A stretch of DNA of 64,000 bases from Larkinella terrae (GTDB lineage: Bacteria; Bacteroidota; Bacteroidia; Cytophagales; Spirosomataceae): positions 1,136,448-1,200,447 of the forward strand of contig NZ_WJXZ01000014.1 in the NCBI RefSeq assembly GCF_009668025.1, in the 5' to 3' direction. Under the pieces are notes generated by a model. That model ran no database searches, was not told the DNA's origin, and saw only the letters and a program-made list of their open reading frames with translations. This document shows, in pieces, positions 9,453-17,124 of this stretch (positions are counted from its first letter, which is position 1; the number at the start of each line of letters is the position of its first letter). A program made the translations under genes and the position numbers.

Positions 9453-9725
9453 TTATTCAGCAGTAGTCGGGTCAATAATCGTGGAAACTTTGCTGACCGA
9501 GTTGGCTGGAAAACCGCCTTGCCGGGCGTGTTCATAAATCATTTCCTCGTTCGGAGCATTGTAAACGCAATAGATTTTATCCGTCGTTACGTAGCTCTGA
9601 ACCCACTGAATCTGAGGGCCCATTTTATCCAGAACACCACAGGAAGTTTGTGAAATTGCTTTTAGTTGATCGGCCGTGAGACTTCCCGCTCCGGGGATTT
9701 CTCGCTCAATTACATACTTTGGCAT
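9453..9725 (-). CDS. DUF4242 / SCO4226-like small protein
   Basis: A 90-residue protein that is close to consensus for its family: MPKYVIEREIPGAGSLTADQLKAIS, then IQWVQSYVTTDKIYCVY and HARQGGFPANSVSKVSTIIDP. The fold is a ferredoxin-like alpha/beta dimer. The characterised Streptomyces member SCO4226 binds nickel, but metal binding here is inference. It is the probable first gene of a pair with the OsmC gene. Confidence 0.85.
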   Translation of the reverse strand: MPKYVIEREIPGAGSLTADQLKAISQTSCGVLDKMGPQIQWVQSYVTTDKIYCVYNAPNEEMIYEHARQGGFPANSVSKVSTIIDPTTAE

Positions 9726-9933
9726 TGTTTTTTGTTGTTTATAGTTCCCTACTCATTAGGCTTTTCAGATACGCCCCGTTTGGTAAGCGGTTTCTGGTCT
9801 CCGCTTTTCTTCACTGACCGGTAAGCCGTTACGGTGGGTACCGGATGGGTCAGTTAAAAACTCTTCAAAAGTTAATTTGTATCCGGCAAACACAAACCGG
9901 TCGGCTGTATAAAACCGCTTGAATCAGGATTTA

Positions 9934-10068
9934 CTATGGCCACAAATCTTCGTCAATTTCGTCCCAGGTAATCTCGTCGTCATCGCTATCGAAGGGATTA
10001 ACCCGACCGAAGCCGAGCCAGGTGAGGGCGCAAAGAATTGTGAACAGCGAAATAATTACAGTTTTCAT
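9934..10068 (-). CDS. Small secreted or membrane-anchored acidic peptide (44 residues)
   Basis: ATG at 10068 to TAG at 9934-9936. The N-terminus MKTVIISLFTILCALTWLGFG is a hydrophobic signal or anchor helix. The rest is very acidic and tryptophan-rich (DSDDDEITWDEIDEDLWP). It follows the 111-residue secreted protein by 33 bp on the same strand, so they may form one transcript. I do not recognise the family. The signal helix followed by an acidic tail supports a real gene. Confidence 0.5.
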   Translation of the reverse strand: MKTVIISLFTILCALTWLGFGRVNPFDSDDDEITWDEIDEDLWP

Positions 10069-10101
10069 AGGTTGTAAAAGGCATTCAGACTTTGGTGGAT
10101 T

Positions 10102-10437
10102 CTAAAGCATCAACAGCCAGGAAACGGGCAGATTAACCTCATTCGCAGGATATAAACGAGCCAGGAAAAGGGCGTTCCGGCAGGCAGAATCCAGGAGGCC
10201 ACCCGGTGACTGGACGACCTGAATCGACGAAAGTTGCGACCGGGACTGTACCGGCAGGGCCTCATGGTTGACTGGATTAAAACCGTCGCACACCTGAATC
10301 GTCAGTGTCGGCGGGTTTGCGTCATAGAACCGCAACCGGGAAATGTGGTCGTCAGTGAATGAAGAAGTTGGCAGGAGGGCTAAAGTCAGAAAGCCCACCA
10401 TCGTCAGGGAAACGGCGGCAATACTCAGAACTTTCAA
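10102..10437 (-). CDS. Hypothetical small secreted protein (111 residues)
   Basis: The N-terminus MKVLSIAAVSLTMVGFLTLALLPTSSF is a signal peptide or membrane anchor. The remaining 85 residues contain two cysteines (in QVCDGF and SACRNA) that could form one disulfide. I see no known domain. Upstream, on its 5' side, lie two near-identical operator-like dyads (10510-10548), and beyond them the terminator of the response regulator gene, so it has its own promoter. It probably shares a transcript with the 44-residue gene downstream. Confidence 0.6.
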   Translation of the reverse strand: MKVLSIAAVSLTMVGFLTLALLPTSSFTDDHISRLRFYDANPPTLTIQVCDGFNPVNHEALPVQSRSQLSSIQVVQSPGGLLDSACRNALFLARLYPANEVNLPVSWLLML

Positions 10438-10509
10438 AGCGTAAATGTTATGGTGTGTGTATTTAGATGTTTACCGCTGCAAAGGTCTGGTTTCTTGTAC
10501 TGAAAAAAA

Positions 10510-10548
10510 TCACCTAAATCGGTGATTTACTGTCACTGAATTCGGTGA
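10510..10548 (-). promoter_or_regulatory. Twin dyad operator upstream of the small secreted protein pair
   Basis: TCACCTAAATCGGTGA (10510-10525) and TCACTGAATTCGGTGA (10533-10548) are 16-bp imperfect palindromes sharing TCAC...TCGGTGA, with starts 23 bp apart, near two helical turns. They lie 73-111 bp upstream of the ATG at 10437. The arrangement suggests two bound dimers. The neighbouring LuxR-type response regulator is an obvious but unproven candidate binder. Confidence 0.5.
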
Positions 10549-10653
10549 TTTTTAACCAATAGTGGTTTTTAGCTGGCAAATACCAGAGCGGTTTTACGGC
10601 GTATCGATTGATTTTGGACCGTAACGCGAAAACGATCAGACACGGGAGGGAGG

Positions 10654-10688
10654 AATAAAAAACGCCCGGTTTTTCATAAAACCGGGCG
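10654..10688 (-). terminator. Terminator of the response regulator gene
   Basis: CGCCCGGTTTT (10663-10673) pairs with AAAACCGGGCG (10678-10688). Read on the minus strand the stem is followed by a run of six T. It lies 24 bp past the stop of the response regulator. Confidence 0.85.
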
Positions 10689-10711
10689 AATAATCGGGCT
10701 GAATAGCGATT

Positions 10712-11350
10712 TTAGACCAACTCTTCTTTCTTCATAAAACCCTGCTTCATCAGGTGTTTCATCAGGCCAAGCGCGGTCGTTACACCCAGTTTCTGGTAAA
10801 TCCGTTTGCGGTGCGTTTCAACGGTATTGAAGGAAATAAACAGTTTATCGGCAATTTCGGTACTGGATAATTCATCCAGAATCAGGCTGGCAATCTGGGT
10901 TTCCCGGTCCGATAGCGGATTGTCGTCGACCGGAATCGCAGTGGGTTCTTCCATCGAAAAAACCCGGCTGTCGATGTGCCGCCGACCGGCGGCAACGGCC
11001 AGAATCGCGTCAAAGAGCTCAGACTTATCGGCGGTTTTGGTCATGTAACCGTTGGCTCCTGCCTGCATGGCCTGCCGAACCAGCGCGGGCTCATACGAAC
11101 CCGATAACACCAGAATTGCCATGTGTTTGTACCGGCTTTTCAGCAGGGGAATGAGGTCGGCCGTTTTCAGGGTCGGCATAATCAGATCGGTGATCAACAC
11201 GTCAACGGGCTCCTGATCCAGCAGATCCTGTAACGAAGCGCGGTCATTGGCCGTTCCGATTACCCGAAAACGGTCATTTGTGGCAAGCAGATTGGCGAAG
11301 CTTTCAAGCACAACCTGATGGTCATCCAGAAGGGCAATAGAATAGGTCAT
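10712..11350 (-). CDS. NarL/FixJ-family response regulator, orphan
   Basis: A 212-residue two-domain regulator. Receiver domain: acidic pair D9-D10 in ALLDDHQVV, phosphoacceptor D55 in VLITDLIMP, and conserved lysine K105 in GYMTKTADK. The C-terminal LuxR-type helix-turn-helix is clear: PLSDRETQIASLILDELSS and FISFNTVETHRKRIYQKLGV. I placed the start at ATG 11350 because MTYSIALLDDHQ fits family N-termini; an ATG nine codons earlier (11377) also exists. No histidine kinase gene is adjacent; the only kinase in the window is at 54669. Terminators on both sides indicate a single-gene transcript. Confidence 0.9.
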   Translation of the reverse strand: MTYSIALLDDHQVVLESFANLLATNDRFRVIGTANDRASLQDLLDQEPVDVLITDLIMPTLKTADLIPLLKSRYKHMAILVLSGSYEPALVRQAMQAGANGYMTKTADKSELFDAILAVAAGRRHIDSRVFSMEEPTAIPVDDNPLSDRETQIASLILDELSSTEIADKLFISFNTVETHRKRIYQKLGVTTALGLMKHLMKQGFMKKEELV

Positions 11351-11501
11351 CGGCAAGGTTGCAAAAATCCAATGCAATAGTCGGTTTTTTCCCTGAAAAG
11401 GGCACTAACTATTTGATTGAACGGCAGTGAGAAAAACCGTACCGCGCTGGAGCATGGTCAGATGAAAGCAACAGGAGGTTGAAGCAGGCCGATTTGCGGT
11501 T

Positions 11502-11541
11502 AAAAAACGAAGGCCCGACCCGTTCGGGCCTTCGTTTTTTT
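11502..11541 (-). terminator. Strong terminator after the di-heme cytochrome gene
   Basis: A perfect 17-bp inverted repeat, arms 11502-11518 and 11524-11540, with core AACGAAGGCCCGA. A-rich and T-rich flanks allow termination in both directions. It lies 15 bp past the cytochrome stop. Confidence 0.9.
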
Positions 11542-11555
11542 ATGAGAAGCGTCTA

Positions 11556-12560
11556 TTAGCGGGAAGCGACTTCTTTGCCTTTCGGAGTAAATTTCACAAC
11601 CGCATTTTTAACCGGTGCCACCGTTTTCAGGTAGGTATAAATCGCACCTAAATCCTGCTCGTTCATTCCGCCATACATCACCCAGGGCATGATGGTATTG
11701 AACTCGGCATGTTCGAGCGTCGCCGGGTGTTTGAAATCCGGTTGCACGGCGGCTTTAAAGCGATCGATAAAGGCCTGTTTGGTCCACGAGCCAATACCGG
11801 TTTCGGGGTCCGGTGTTATGTTCAACGAGCGAACGGTTCCCGTAGGCATCGGGAAACCACGGCCACCGGCAAACTCCAGCCCCGGTAGGTGTTGCCCCTT
11901 GTCGTCGACGGGCGTGTGACACTCGCCACAGCTGGCGAACGTGACCAGATACTTGCCATACGCAACGGAATCGGCCGGATCCGGACGTTTGCTGCCTTCC
12001 GATTTCGTAGGAATTGTATTGATAATCAGACTCATCGGGAAGTCGGATTCCGGTTCGGGAATCGACTTGTTCTCGATCGGTTTCAGGGTTCGCAGGTAGG
12101 CAATGATCGCTTTGACATCGTCGGGATCGGTCTGGCCAAAATTCAGGTACGGCATGACCGGAAACAACGGATGGCCGTCTTTGCTGACACCGGTCGTGAT
12201 CGCCCGGTAAATTTCGCCGTCGCTCCAGCCGCTCAGGTGGGCAGGTGTAATGTTTCGGGCGTAATAACTACCCGGAAAACCCATTTCCCGGGTAAAGGCT
12301 TCTCCGCCTTTTCCTTCGGTTCCGGAAATAATCGGTCCGCTCGGCAGTGACCAGTTCCGTTCCGAATGACAATCGATGCAAACGGCAACGTGATTGGCCA
12401 GGTATTTGCCCCGCGCAATCTGGGCCGAATCAGCCTGAATAGTCAGTTCCGGCGCTGGACCCACATTGGGCAGCGCCGTTTTAAGGTATCCGATTCCGCC
12501 AGCGGCCAGCAGCACAATGACGCCAAGGAAAATCAACAGAATTCGTACGAATTTTTTCAT
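11556..12560 (-). CDS. Membrane-anchored di-heme cytochrome c
   Basis: A 334-residue protein with an N-terminal membrane helix (residues 4-26) and two cytochrome c domains. The heme motifs are CIDCH (61-65) and CGECH (211-215). M136 in FPVMPY and the methionine in IMPWVMYGGM are likely axial ligands. Two related domains suggest a duplication, as in the cytochrome subunits of periplasmic dehydrogenases. It should carry electrons on the periplasmic side of the inner membrane. No dehydrogenase partner is adjacent, so its donor is unknown. It lies among peroxide-defence genes, which makes a link to oxidative stress possible but unproven. Confidence 0.88.
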   Translation of the reverse strand: MKKFVRILLIFLGVIVLLAAGGIGYLKTALPNVGPAPELTIQADSAQIARGKYLANHVAVCIDCHSERNWSLPSGPIISGTEGKGGEAFTREMGFPGSYYARNITPAHLSGWSDGEIYRAITTGVSKDGHPLFPVMPYLNFGQTDPDDVKAIIAYLRTLKPIENKSIPEPESDFPMSLIINTIPTKSEGSKRPDPADSVAYGKYLVTFASCGECHTPVDDKGQHLPGLEFAGGRGFPMPTGTVRSLNITPDPETGIGSWTKQAFIDRFKAAVQPDFKHPATLEHAEFNTIMPWVMYGGMNEQDLGAIYTYLKTVAPVKNAVVKFTPKGKEVASR

Positions 12561-12664
12561 GCTATAGTTTTTGGAAGAGGGAGTAGGTATTTATTCCCTG
12601 TAAACATATTGAAAAGGAATTGGAATGAAAGAATAGAAGTTACTTGTTTTATTATTTGGTGAAC

Positions 12665-12701
12665 AAAAAAAACCTGCGGAGCACGAAAGCCCCGCAGGTT
12701 T
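12665..12701 (-). terminator. Terminator of the ahpC-ahpD operon
   Basis: AAACCTGCGG (12670-12679) pairs with CCGCAGGTTT (12692-12701). On the minus strand the stem is followed by seven T. It lies 46 bp downstream of the ahpD stop. Confidence 0.85.
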
Positions 12702-12747
12702 GTCAATGAAGTGTATTTTTTAGTTGATGAACTGTAACTAGGTACTT

Positions 12748-13338
12748 TTACAGGACGGTAATTAATCCTTTAATGACGGACGCGAGCCGGATGGCGTCGA
12801 ACACCCGGGCCTCACTGGCACCGTGTTTCAACACACTTTCTTCGTGCGAACGGACGCACAATTCGCAACCATTCACGGCGGAAACGGCGAGGCTCACCAG
12901 TTCAAAAAACTCTTTTCCCAAAACCGGATTCATCATGATGCTCATCCGAATGCCCGGCTGGGTTTGCTGGTAATAGTCCTTGCCGGTAAAATGCCGGAAG
13001 CGGTAGAAGACATTGTTCGTGCTCAGCAGCGACGTACAGGCCAGCGTTTCCGCAATTTCGGCATCCGTAGTGCCCTCCTGACGGGCCATGCTGGAAAAGC
13101 TGTCGATCAGGGGCTGGTGTTTTTCGTTGGCAGCTACCGACAAAGCCAGCAGATACGCGTGCTTTTTCGATAGATTCTGGCTGCTGTTCAGCACATTCCC
13201 CACGTTGATTTTCAGATCCCGCAGGTACCGGTGGTCAACCTGTCCGAGTGTCTCCAGCGCGGGATAACTGGCCGAAGTGTCCAACCCCAGATTGGTCAGC
13301 AGCGATAATACAGTTTCGTTTTGAACGGAAGTAGTCAT
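12748..13338 (-). CDS. ahpD: AhpD-like alkylhydroperoxidase (carboxymuconolactone decarboxylase family)
   Basis: A 196-residue all-helical protein. The active site is C158-E-L-C161-V-R-S-H165, the Cys-X2-Cys-X3-His arrangement of Mycobacterium tuberculosis AhpD (C130, C133, H137). In that system AhpD is the reductant of AhpC, fed by lipoyl-bearing dehydrogenase subunits. Here ahpD follows ahpC on the same strand, separated by about 100 bp that hold a hairpin repeat, and a terminator follows. The pairing with a three-cysteine AhpC strongly supports this role instead of an aromatic decarboxylase. Confidence 0.9.
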   Translation of the reverse strand: MTTSVQNETVLSLLTNLGLDTSASYPALETLGQVDHRYLRDLKINVGNVLNSSQNLSKKHAYLLALSVAANEKHQPLIDSFSSMARQEGTTDAEIAETLACTSLLSTNNVFYRFRHFTGKDYYQQTQPGIRMSIMMNPVLGKEFFELVSLAVSAVNGCELCVRSHEESVLKHGASEARVFDAIRLASVIKGLITVL

Positions 13339-13350
13339 GGTTGTTGCGTA

Positions 13351-13436
13351 GATGGGTGATTGAGTAATTGAGTGAATACCTTCGCAGGAGTTGAAAATTG
13401 GCGGAGCTATTCGCTCAATTGCTCATTCGCACAATC
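13351..13436. repeat. Hairpin of GTGATTGAGT-type units between ahpC and ahpD
   Basis: GTGATTGAGTAATTGAGTGA on the left is mirrored by CGCTCAATTGCTCATTCGCA near 13410-13432. The arms pair imperfectly. The same family occurs at 28753-28826 and 38640-38701. Inside an operon it could lower readthrough from ahpC to ahpD. Confidence 0.65.
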
Positions 13437-13440
13437 ACAA

Positions 13441-13995
13441 TTAAGCGCTAAGTGTCTCTTCGCCTTTTACCCAGTTACAGGGGCAGAGTTCGTCGGTCTG
13501 GAGGGCGTCCAGAACGCGGATTACTTCATTGACGTTCCGGCCTACCGACAGGTCGTTAACGGATACCCAGCGAACAATACCTTGTGGATCAACGATGTAT
13601 GTCACGCGGTAAGCGATTTTTTCGTTGGCTTCCAGAATACCCAGCTCTTCGGCCAGTGATTTTGACGTATCCGCCAGCATCGGGAATTTCAGTCCGCGCA
13701 GGTCGTCGTGATTTTTGCGCCACGCCAGGTGAACAAATTCGCTGTCGGTTGAAGCGCCAATGACGATGGTGTCGCGGTCGGCGAAATCTTCGAATTTGTT
13801 GTTGAATTCGGCGATTTCCGTCGGGCACACAAACGTAAAGTCTTTCGGCCACCAGAACATCACCAGCCATTTGCCGGCATTCTTGTGATCGTCGGACGAT
13901 ATTTCGTAAAACTCATTGCCTTTTTCCAGCGATACTACGGCTAGCTTCTTGAAATCCGGGAAAACGGAACCTACCGAAACAATTTGATTTTTCAT
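13441..13995 (-). CDS. ahpC: Peroxiredoxin AhpC, three-cysteine (mycobacterial-like) type
   Basis: A 184-residue thiol peroxidase reducing hydrogen peroxide and organic peroxides. The peroxidatic cysteine is C57 in DFTFVCPTEI. The C-terminus carries ELCPCNW with C171 and C173, the two-cysteine tail known from mycobacterial AhpC, which is recycled by AhpD and not by AhpF. ahpD is next on the same strand, which fits. The promoter region has a perfect 9-bp inverted repeat (14008-14042) and could be a target of OxyR encoded at 6355-7290. Start codon and length match the family. Confidence 0.95.
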   Translation of the reverse strand: MKNQIVSVGSVFPDFKKLAVVSLEKGNEFYEISSDDHKNAGKWLVMFWWPKDFTFVCPTEIAEFNNKFEDFADRDTIVIGASTDSEFVHLAWRKNHDDLRGLKFPMLADTSKSLAEELGILEANEKIAYRVTYIVDPQGIVRWVSVNDLSVGRNVNEVIRVLDALQTDELCPCNWVKGEETLSA

Positions 13996-14007
13996 AGAAT
14001 GGATTTA

Positions 14008-14042
14008 TTTGTACAGGTTGTAACGTCTAAATTCTGTACAAA
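14008..14042 (-). promoter_or_regulatory. Inverted repeat in the ahpC promoter region
   Basis: TTTGTACAG (14008-14016) and CTGTACAAA (14034-14042) form a perfect 9-bp inverted repeat with a 17-bp spacer, 13-47 bp upstream of the ahpC ATG. Slightly further up, ATTGAT (14079-14084) and ATCAAT (14099-14104) flank GTATAGATA. Either could be a regulator site. I cannot match them to a strict OxyR consensus. Confidence 0.5.
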
Positions 14043-14231
14043 AATGCGAAAAATCGGAGTAGGATGTAAATTCGATTTATTGATGGAGTATAGATAAAAT
14101 CAATGCGGTTTTTAACTCCTTAAAAACCAGCAGGTCAATTTTATGCTGGTTAAAATAATTAAAGATAATATAATTTTTATAATAATTGAGAAATGTGAAT
14201 TAATCGGGAATAAGTTAAATAATGGCCATAA

Positions 14232-14293
14232 ATAAAAAAGTCGAAACGGAAGAGCAGAAATGATTGACTCATTTTGCGGTTCCGTTTCGACTT
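14232..14293 (-). terminator. Terminator of the 46-residue gene
   Basis: AAGTCGAAACGGAA (14238-14251) and TTCCGTTTCGACTT (14280-14293) are a perfect 14-bp stem with an inner AAATGA/TCATTT stem. On the minus strand a run of six T follows. It lies 89 bp beyond the stop of the small gene at 14382. The rest of 13996-14381 is AT-rich and holds only this element and the ahpC upstream region. Confidence 0.75.
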
Positions 14294-14381
14294 TCGGGAA
14301 GTGTAAGTTAAAGTACAATCGGCAGGTTAAGAGTGCCGGAATGAAATACCTTCATTCATCCGACTGCTTACCTAACCGTTA

Positions 14382-14522
14382 TTATTTACGACGCGGGAAA
14401 TTAGGGGTTGACTGAGGCACCGGAACCGGTTGATATACGGGTGCCGATTCCTGATTCAAGCCAAACAAGCTATTTCCGAGTGCTTTCAATTTCTCCTTCA
14501 GCGAATTAATCAAATGTGTCAT
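14382..14522 (-). CDS. Free-standing 46-residue protein, unknown function
   Basis: ATG at 14522, TAA at 14382-14384. The N-terminal half MTHLINSLKEKLKALGNSLF forms an amphipathic basic helix. The C-terminal half is proline-rich (APVYQPVPVPQSTPNFP) and ends PRRK. There are no cysteines and no signal peptide. It has its own terminator and a gap of several hundred bases on both sides, so it is a separate short transcript. I do not recognise the family. A helix plus proline-rich tail would suit a membrane-surface or partner-binding peptide, or a peptide precursor, but no modifying enzyme is near. Confidence 0.5.
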   Translation of the reverse strand: MTHLINSLKEKLKALGNSLFGLNQESAPVYQPVPVPQSTPNFPRRK

Positions 14523-14784
14523 TTCTATAATTGTTTAATAGTGAATGAGCGGTTCATAAACCGGTCGATAATGGCGGGTAGCCCGATCCAATTCATTAAT
14601 CAGAATACCTGCCTTAAAATCAGTGCTTTACCGAATGGAAAAGTGACGAGCTGAAGATTTATTTAGCCAGAACGCCAAAATCAAAGATGGAGAAGCAGCG
14701 GTTTATACCTGCTATAACGTCAATCAGTCATTATTAGTTATCAAAATAAGGGATTTCTTTTCATATGGCTTGATTTTTAAAGAA
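14523..14784. other. Gene-free spacer
   Basis: AT-rich spacer between the 46-residue gene and the terminator of the polysaccharide locus. I see no coding region, RNA gene or clear regulatory repeat. The promoter of the small gene must lie in its first 100 bp. Confidence 0.5.
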
Positions 14785-14818
14785 TTATTCCCGCCCGAAG
14801 GGACTCGGGCGGGAATAA
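14785..14818 (-). terminator. Terminator of the first polysaccharide utilisation locus
   Basis: TTATTCCCGCCCGA (14785-14798) pairs perfectly with TCGGGCGGGAATAA (14805-14818) around a six-base loop, 24 bp past the last gene of the minus-strand operon. Confidence 0.85.
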
Positions 14819-14841
14819 AGGAAGGTGGATCGCCGTATTTT

Positions 14842-17124
14842 CTATTCGGCATAGCAACGCACTTCCAGCAAAGCCGCCGGAACCGGGCCGTTCATGGCTT
14901 TCAGGTGAATCGTCAGGCTGCGGGTTTCAGTCGCCTGATCGAATCGAACGGTATTGTGGGTCTGGTGGTTGTCGGTTTTCTGAAAAATGCGCTCTTTGCG
15001 ATCGTTGCAGAGCATATATTCCCGGACACAAAACGGCACTTCCGTTTCCGGATGCGTCATGATCACGGTTTCGAGCGGATGGTCAAAGTCGCCATCGAAA
15101 AACAGCTCAACCCGGCCAATCGTCTGCGTTTCCGGCCAGATTAAGGTAATCGTCGGATTCGGATCGGCCGGATTTGCCACGTAGGCATTCGGTTGATTCG
15201 TCGGTCGTTGAATCCCGTTTCGCAGGTTCTCGACGCCGAAAAGCGCAATACCGGATTCGATCTTCATCGCAATATTCTGGCCTTTCGGACGGCGTTCGGG
15301 CGTCCAGAATTCAAAGGCATCCACGCCGATGTCTTCCGTCGGCTCCTGTTTGCCAAAATTGGAAACAGCCGCGTTGACCTTGTTAAAAACCGACAGGATT
15401 CCGGTTACGCGCAAAGCGCTGTATTGCAGCCGGATGTGTTCGTTTTTCTGGAAAAGCACAAAGACATACCCTGGTTCCTGCAGCGTTGTGTCAAAGTTCA
15501 ATTCCAGTTCCTGTTTGCCTTTTGCCACCGGAATGCTGAGCGTTTGAAGCGTTACGTCCGGCGTATGGTTGTCGGGTTTGCTACTCCGGCGTAATTCTAC
15601 GGTCAGCGTCGTGGCCTGATCCGCGCTGACCCAAACCGTCAGTCCCGGCACTTTTCCGGCGGACAAGGGCAGCATCTGACCGGCCGAGGAAGTGAGCGGC
15701 AACAGCGGGCCGTCGGGTGGTAACTCACTCAGTAACAGTTCGCTCGAAGCCGAAAGGGTAGCTTTCTGCGTCAAATCGGCAGAGTCGTGAAGCTGCAGGC
15801 CGGGAATATGCTGACCGGTTTTCAGGAGTTCCTGCTGCAAATTTTTCATGCGCGCCGGTTCGGTCAGTTCGCGGGGCAGTAAACCGGCTTTCGCACAGAG
15901 CGCAGCCGCCATGCCGACGGCCTGTCCGCCGTAGGCACTCGTTCCCATCACCCGCGAAGAGGCAAATGCCACGTGCGACGCGCTGATGATCCGACCGGCA
16001 ATGAACAGATTTTTGATGTTCCGGCTGTAAAACGAGCGGTACGGAATTTGGTACATGCCCTTGCTGTGCCACTGGTTGCAACCCGGTTTTTCGGAAAAAA
16101 CGCCATCGGCGGGGTGCAAATCCAGCGACCAGCCCCCGAAAGCCACGGCGTCGGGATGCGTCCGTTGTTCGACTACGTCCTGTTGCTTCAGGATGTAATC
16201 GCCCTCAAACCGGCGACTTTCGCGCTTGCCGGGAATTTGCCCGACCCATTCCAGCGTCATGGTTTCGGCTTCGGGAAACTGCCCGGAATTTTTGATGTGG
16301 TTCCAGACGCCGTACACCACTTTCCAGAGTTCCCATTTAATGGTTTCGGTATCATGAACGGTATCGAGCCGTCCGCCGTATTCGATCCACCACAGCTGAC
16401 AGCCGAATTCCTTGGTATTAAACCGGCGGTAGCGCGGAATCTGGGTAATGTCCGTCAGGGCGTAGGAGGGCGGCACGAAGCGGACCGGTTTGCCGGTATC
16501 TTTCGAATAAAAATAGAGCGAATGCCCCAGCAATTCGCCGTACTCGGCGGTTGGCGCAAATTTCTCCCCAAATTCCTCCGCCGACTCAGCACCCATCCGA
16601 AAGGCGGCTCCGGCCTGAAAAGCCACAATCCCGTCGCCCGACGCATCGCAGAAGAGGGGAGCAACGAGTTCATAGGCCGTGCTGTTCTGGCTGCAAAACG
16701 CCTTCAAACCGGATATCGTTTCGGCGTCGGATTTCTCGACTTCATGCACCGCCGTATTCAATAACAGCTTGATATTGGGCTCATTGATTACTTTTTCCAG
16801 TACAATCGTATCGAAAATCAGCGGGTTGCCTTCCGGATTCCGGTAGAGATTTTCCAGCAATAACTCGTCGATAAAACCGCCTTCGCGCGCCCAGCGGTTG
16901 TTGTTGCCCATGTGCGATGTGGCGCCCAACACCCAGAGCCGGACTTCGCTGGAAGAGTTGCCACCCAGCACGGGCCGGTCCTGCACCAGCACAACGCGGA
17001 TGCCCGCCCGGGCCGCCGTAACGGCACAACAGGTACCGGAAAGTCCTCCACCTACTACTATCAGATCAGCCTCGTGCCGGACGGTTTTGGGACCTCGTTT
17101 ATCGGTTGCTTGTTCGCGTATCAT
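14842..17124 (-). CDS. FAD-dependent oxidoreductase with C-terminal beta-sandwich, cytosolic by sequence
   Basis: A 760-residue protein of the FAD_oxidored group (PF12831 type). The dinucleotide fold is at residues 20-50 (LIVVGGGLSGTCCAVTAARAG), followed by the family motif PVLGGNSSSEVR. Later family blocks are GKRESRRFEGDY and a C-terminal FAD loop ASHVAFASSRVMGTSA near residue 395. From about 480 onward there is a separate beta-rich region ending in a discoidin-like domain. No signal peptide is visible, unlike the related protein at 24199. Its start overlaps the GH2 stop by 26 bp, so translation is coupled. It probably oxidises a sugar or its derivative; the substrate is unknown. Confidence 0.85.
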   Translation of the reverse strand: MIREQATDKRGPKTVRHEADLIVVGGGLSGTCCAVTAARAGIRVVLVQDRPVLGGNSSSEVRLWVLGATSHMGNNNRWAREGGFIDELLLENLYRNPEGNPLIFDTIVLEKVINEPNIKLLLNTAVHEVEKSDAETISGLKAFCSQNSTAYELVAPLFCDASGDGIVAFQAGAAFRMGAESAEEFGEKFAPTAEYGELLGHSLYFYSKDTGKPVRFVPPSYALTDITQIPRYRRFNTKEFGCQLWWIEYGGRLDTVHDTETIKWELWKVVYGVWNHIKNSGQFPEAETMTLEWVGQIPGKRESRRFEGDYILKQQDVVEQRTHPDAVAFGGWSLDLHPADGVFSEKPGCNQWHSKGMYQIPYRSFYSRNIKNLFIAGRIISASHVAFASSRVMGTSAYGGQAVGMAAALCAKAGLLPRELTEPARMKNLQQELLKTGQHIPGLQLHDSADLTQKATLSASSELLLSELPPDGPLLPLTSSAGQMLPLSAGKVPGLTVWVSADQATTLTVELRRSSKPDNHTPDVTLQTLSIPVAKGKQELELNFDTTLQEPGYVFVLFQKNEHIRLQYSALRVTGILSVFNKVNAAVSNFGKQEPTEDIGVDAFEFWTPERRPKGQNIAMKIESGIALFGVENLRNGIQRPTNQPNAYVANPADPNPTITLIWPETQTIGRVELFFDGDFDHPLETVIMTHPETEVPFCVREYMLCNDRKERIFQKTDNHQTHNTVRFDQATETRSLTIHLKAMNGPVPAALLEVRCYAE

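Noticed and set aside
17099-17124. Possible frameshift joining GH2 and the FAD gene into one protein
   Set aside because: Each frame has a proper start or stop and complete family domains; the 26-bp overlap is normal coupling.
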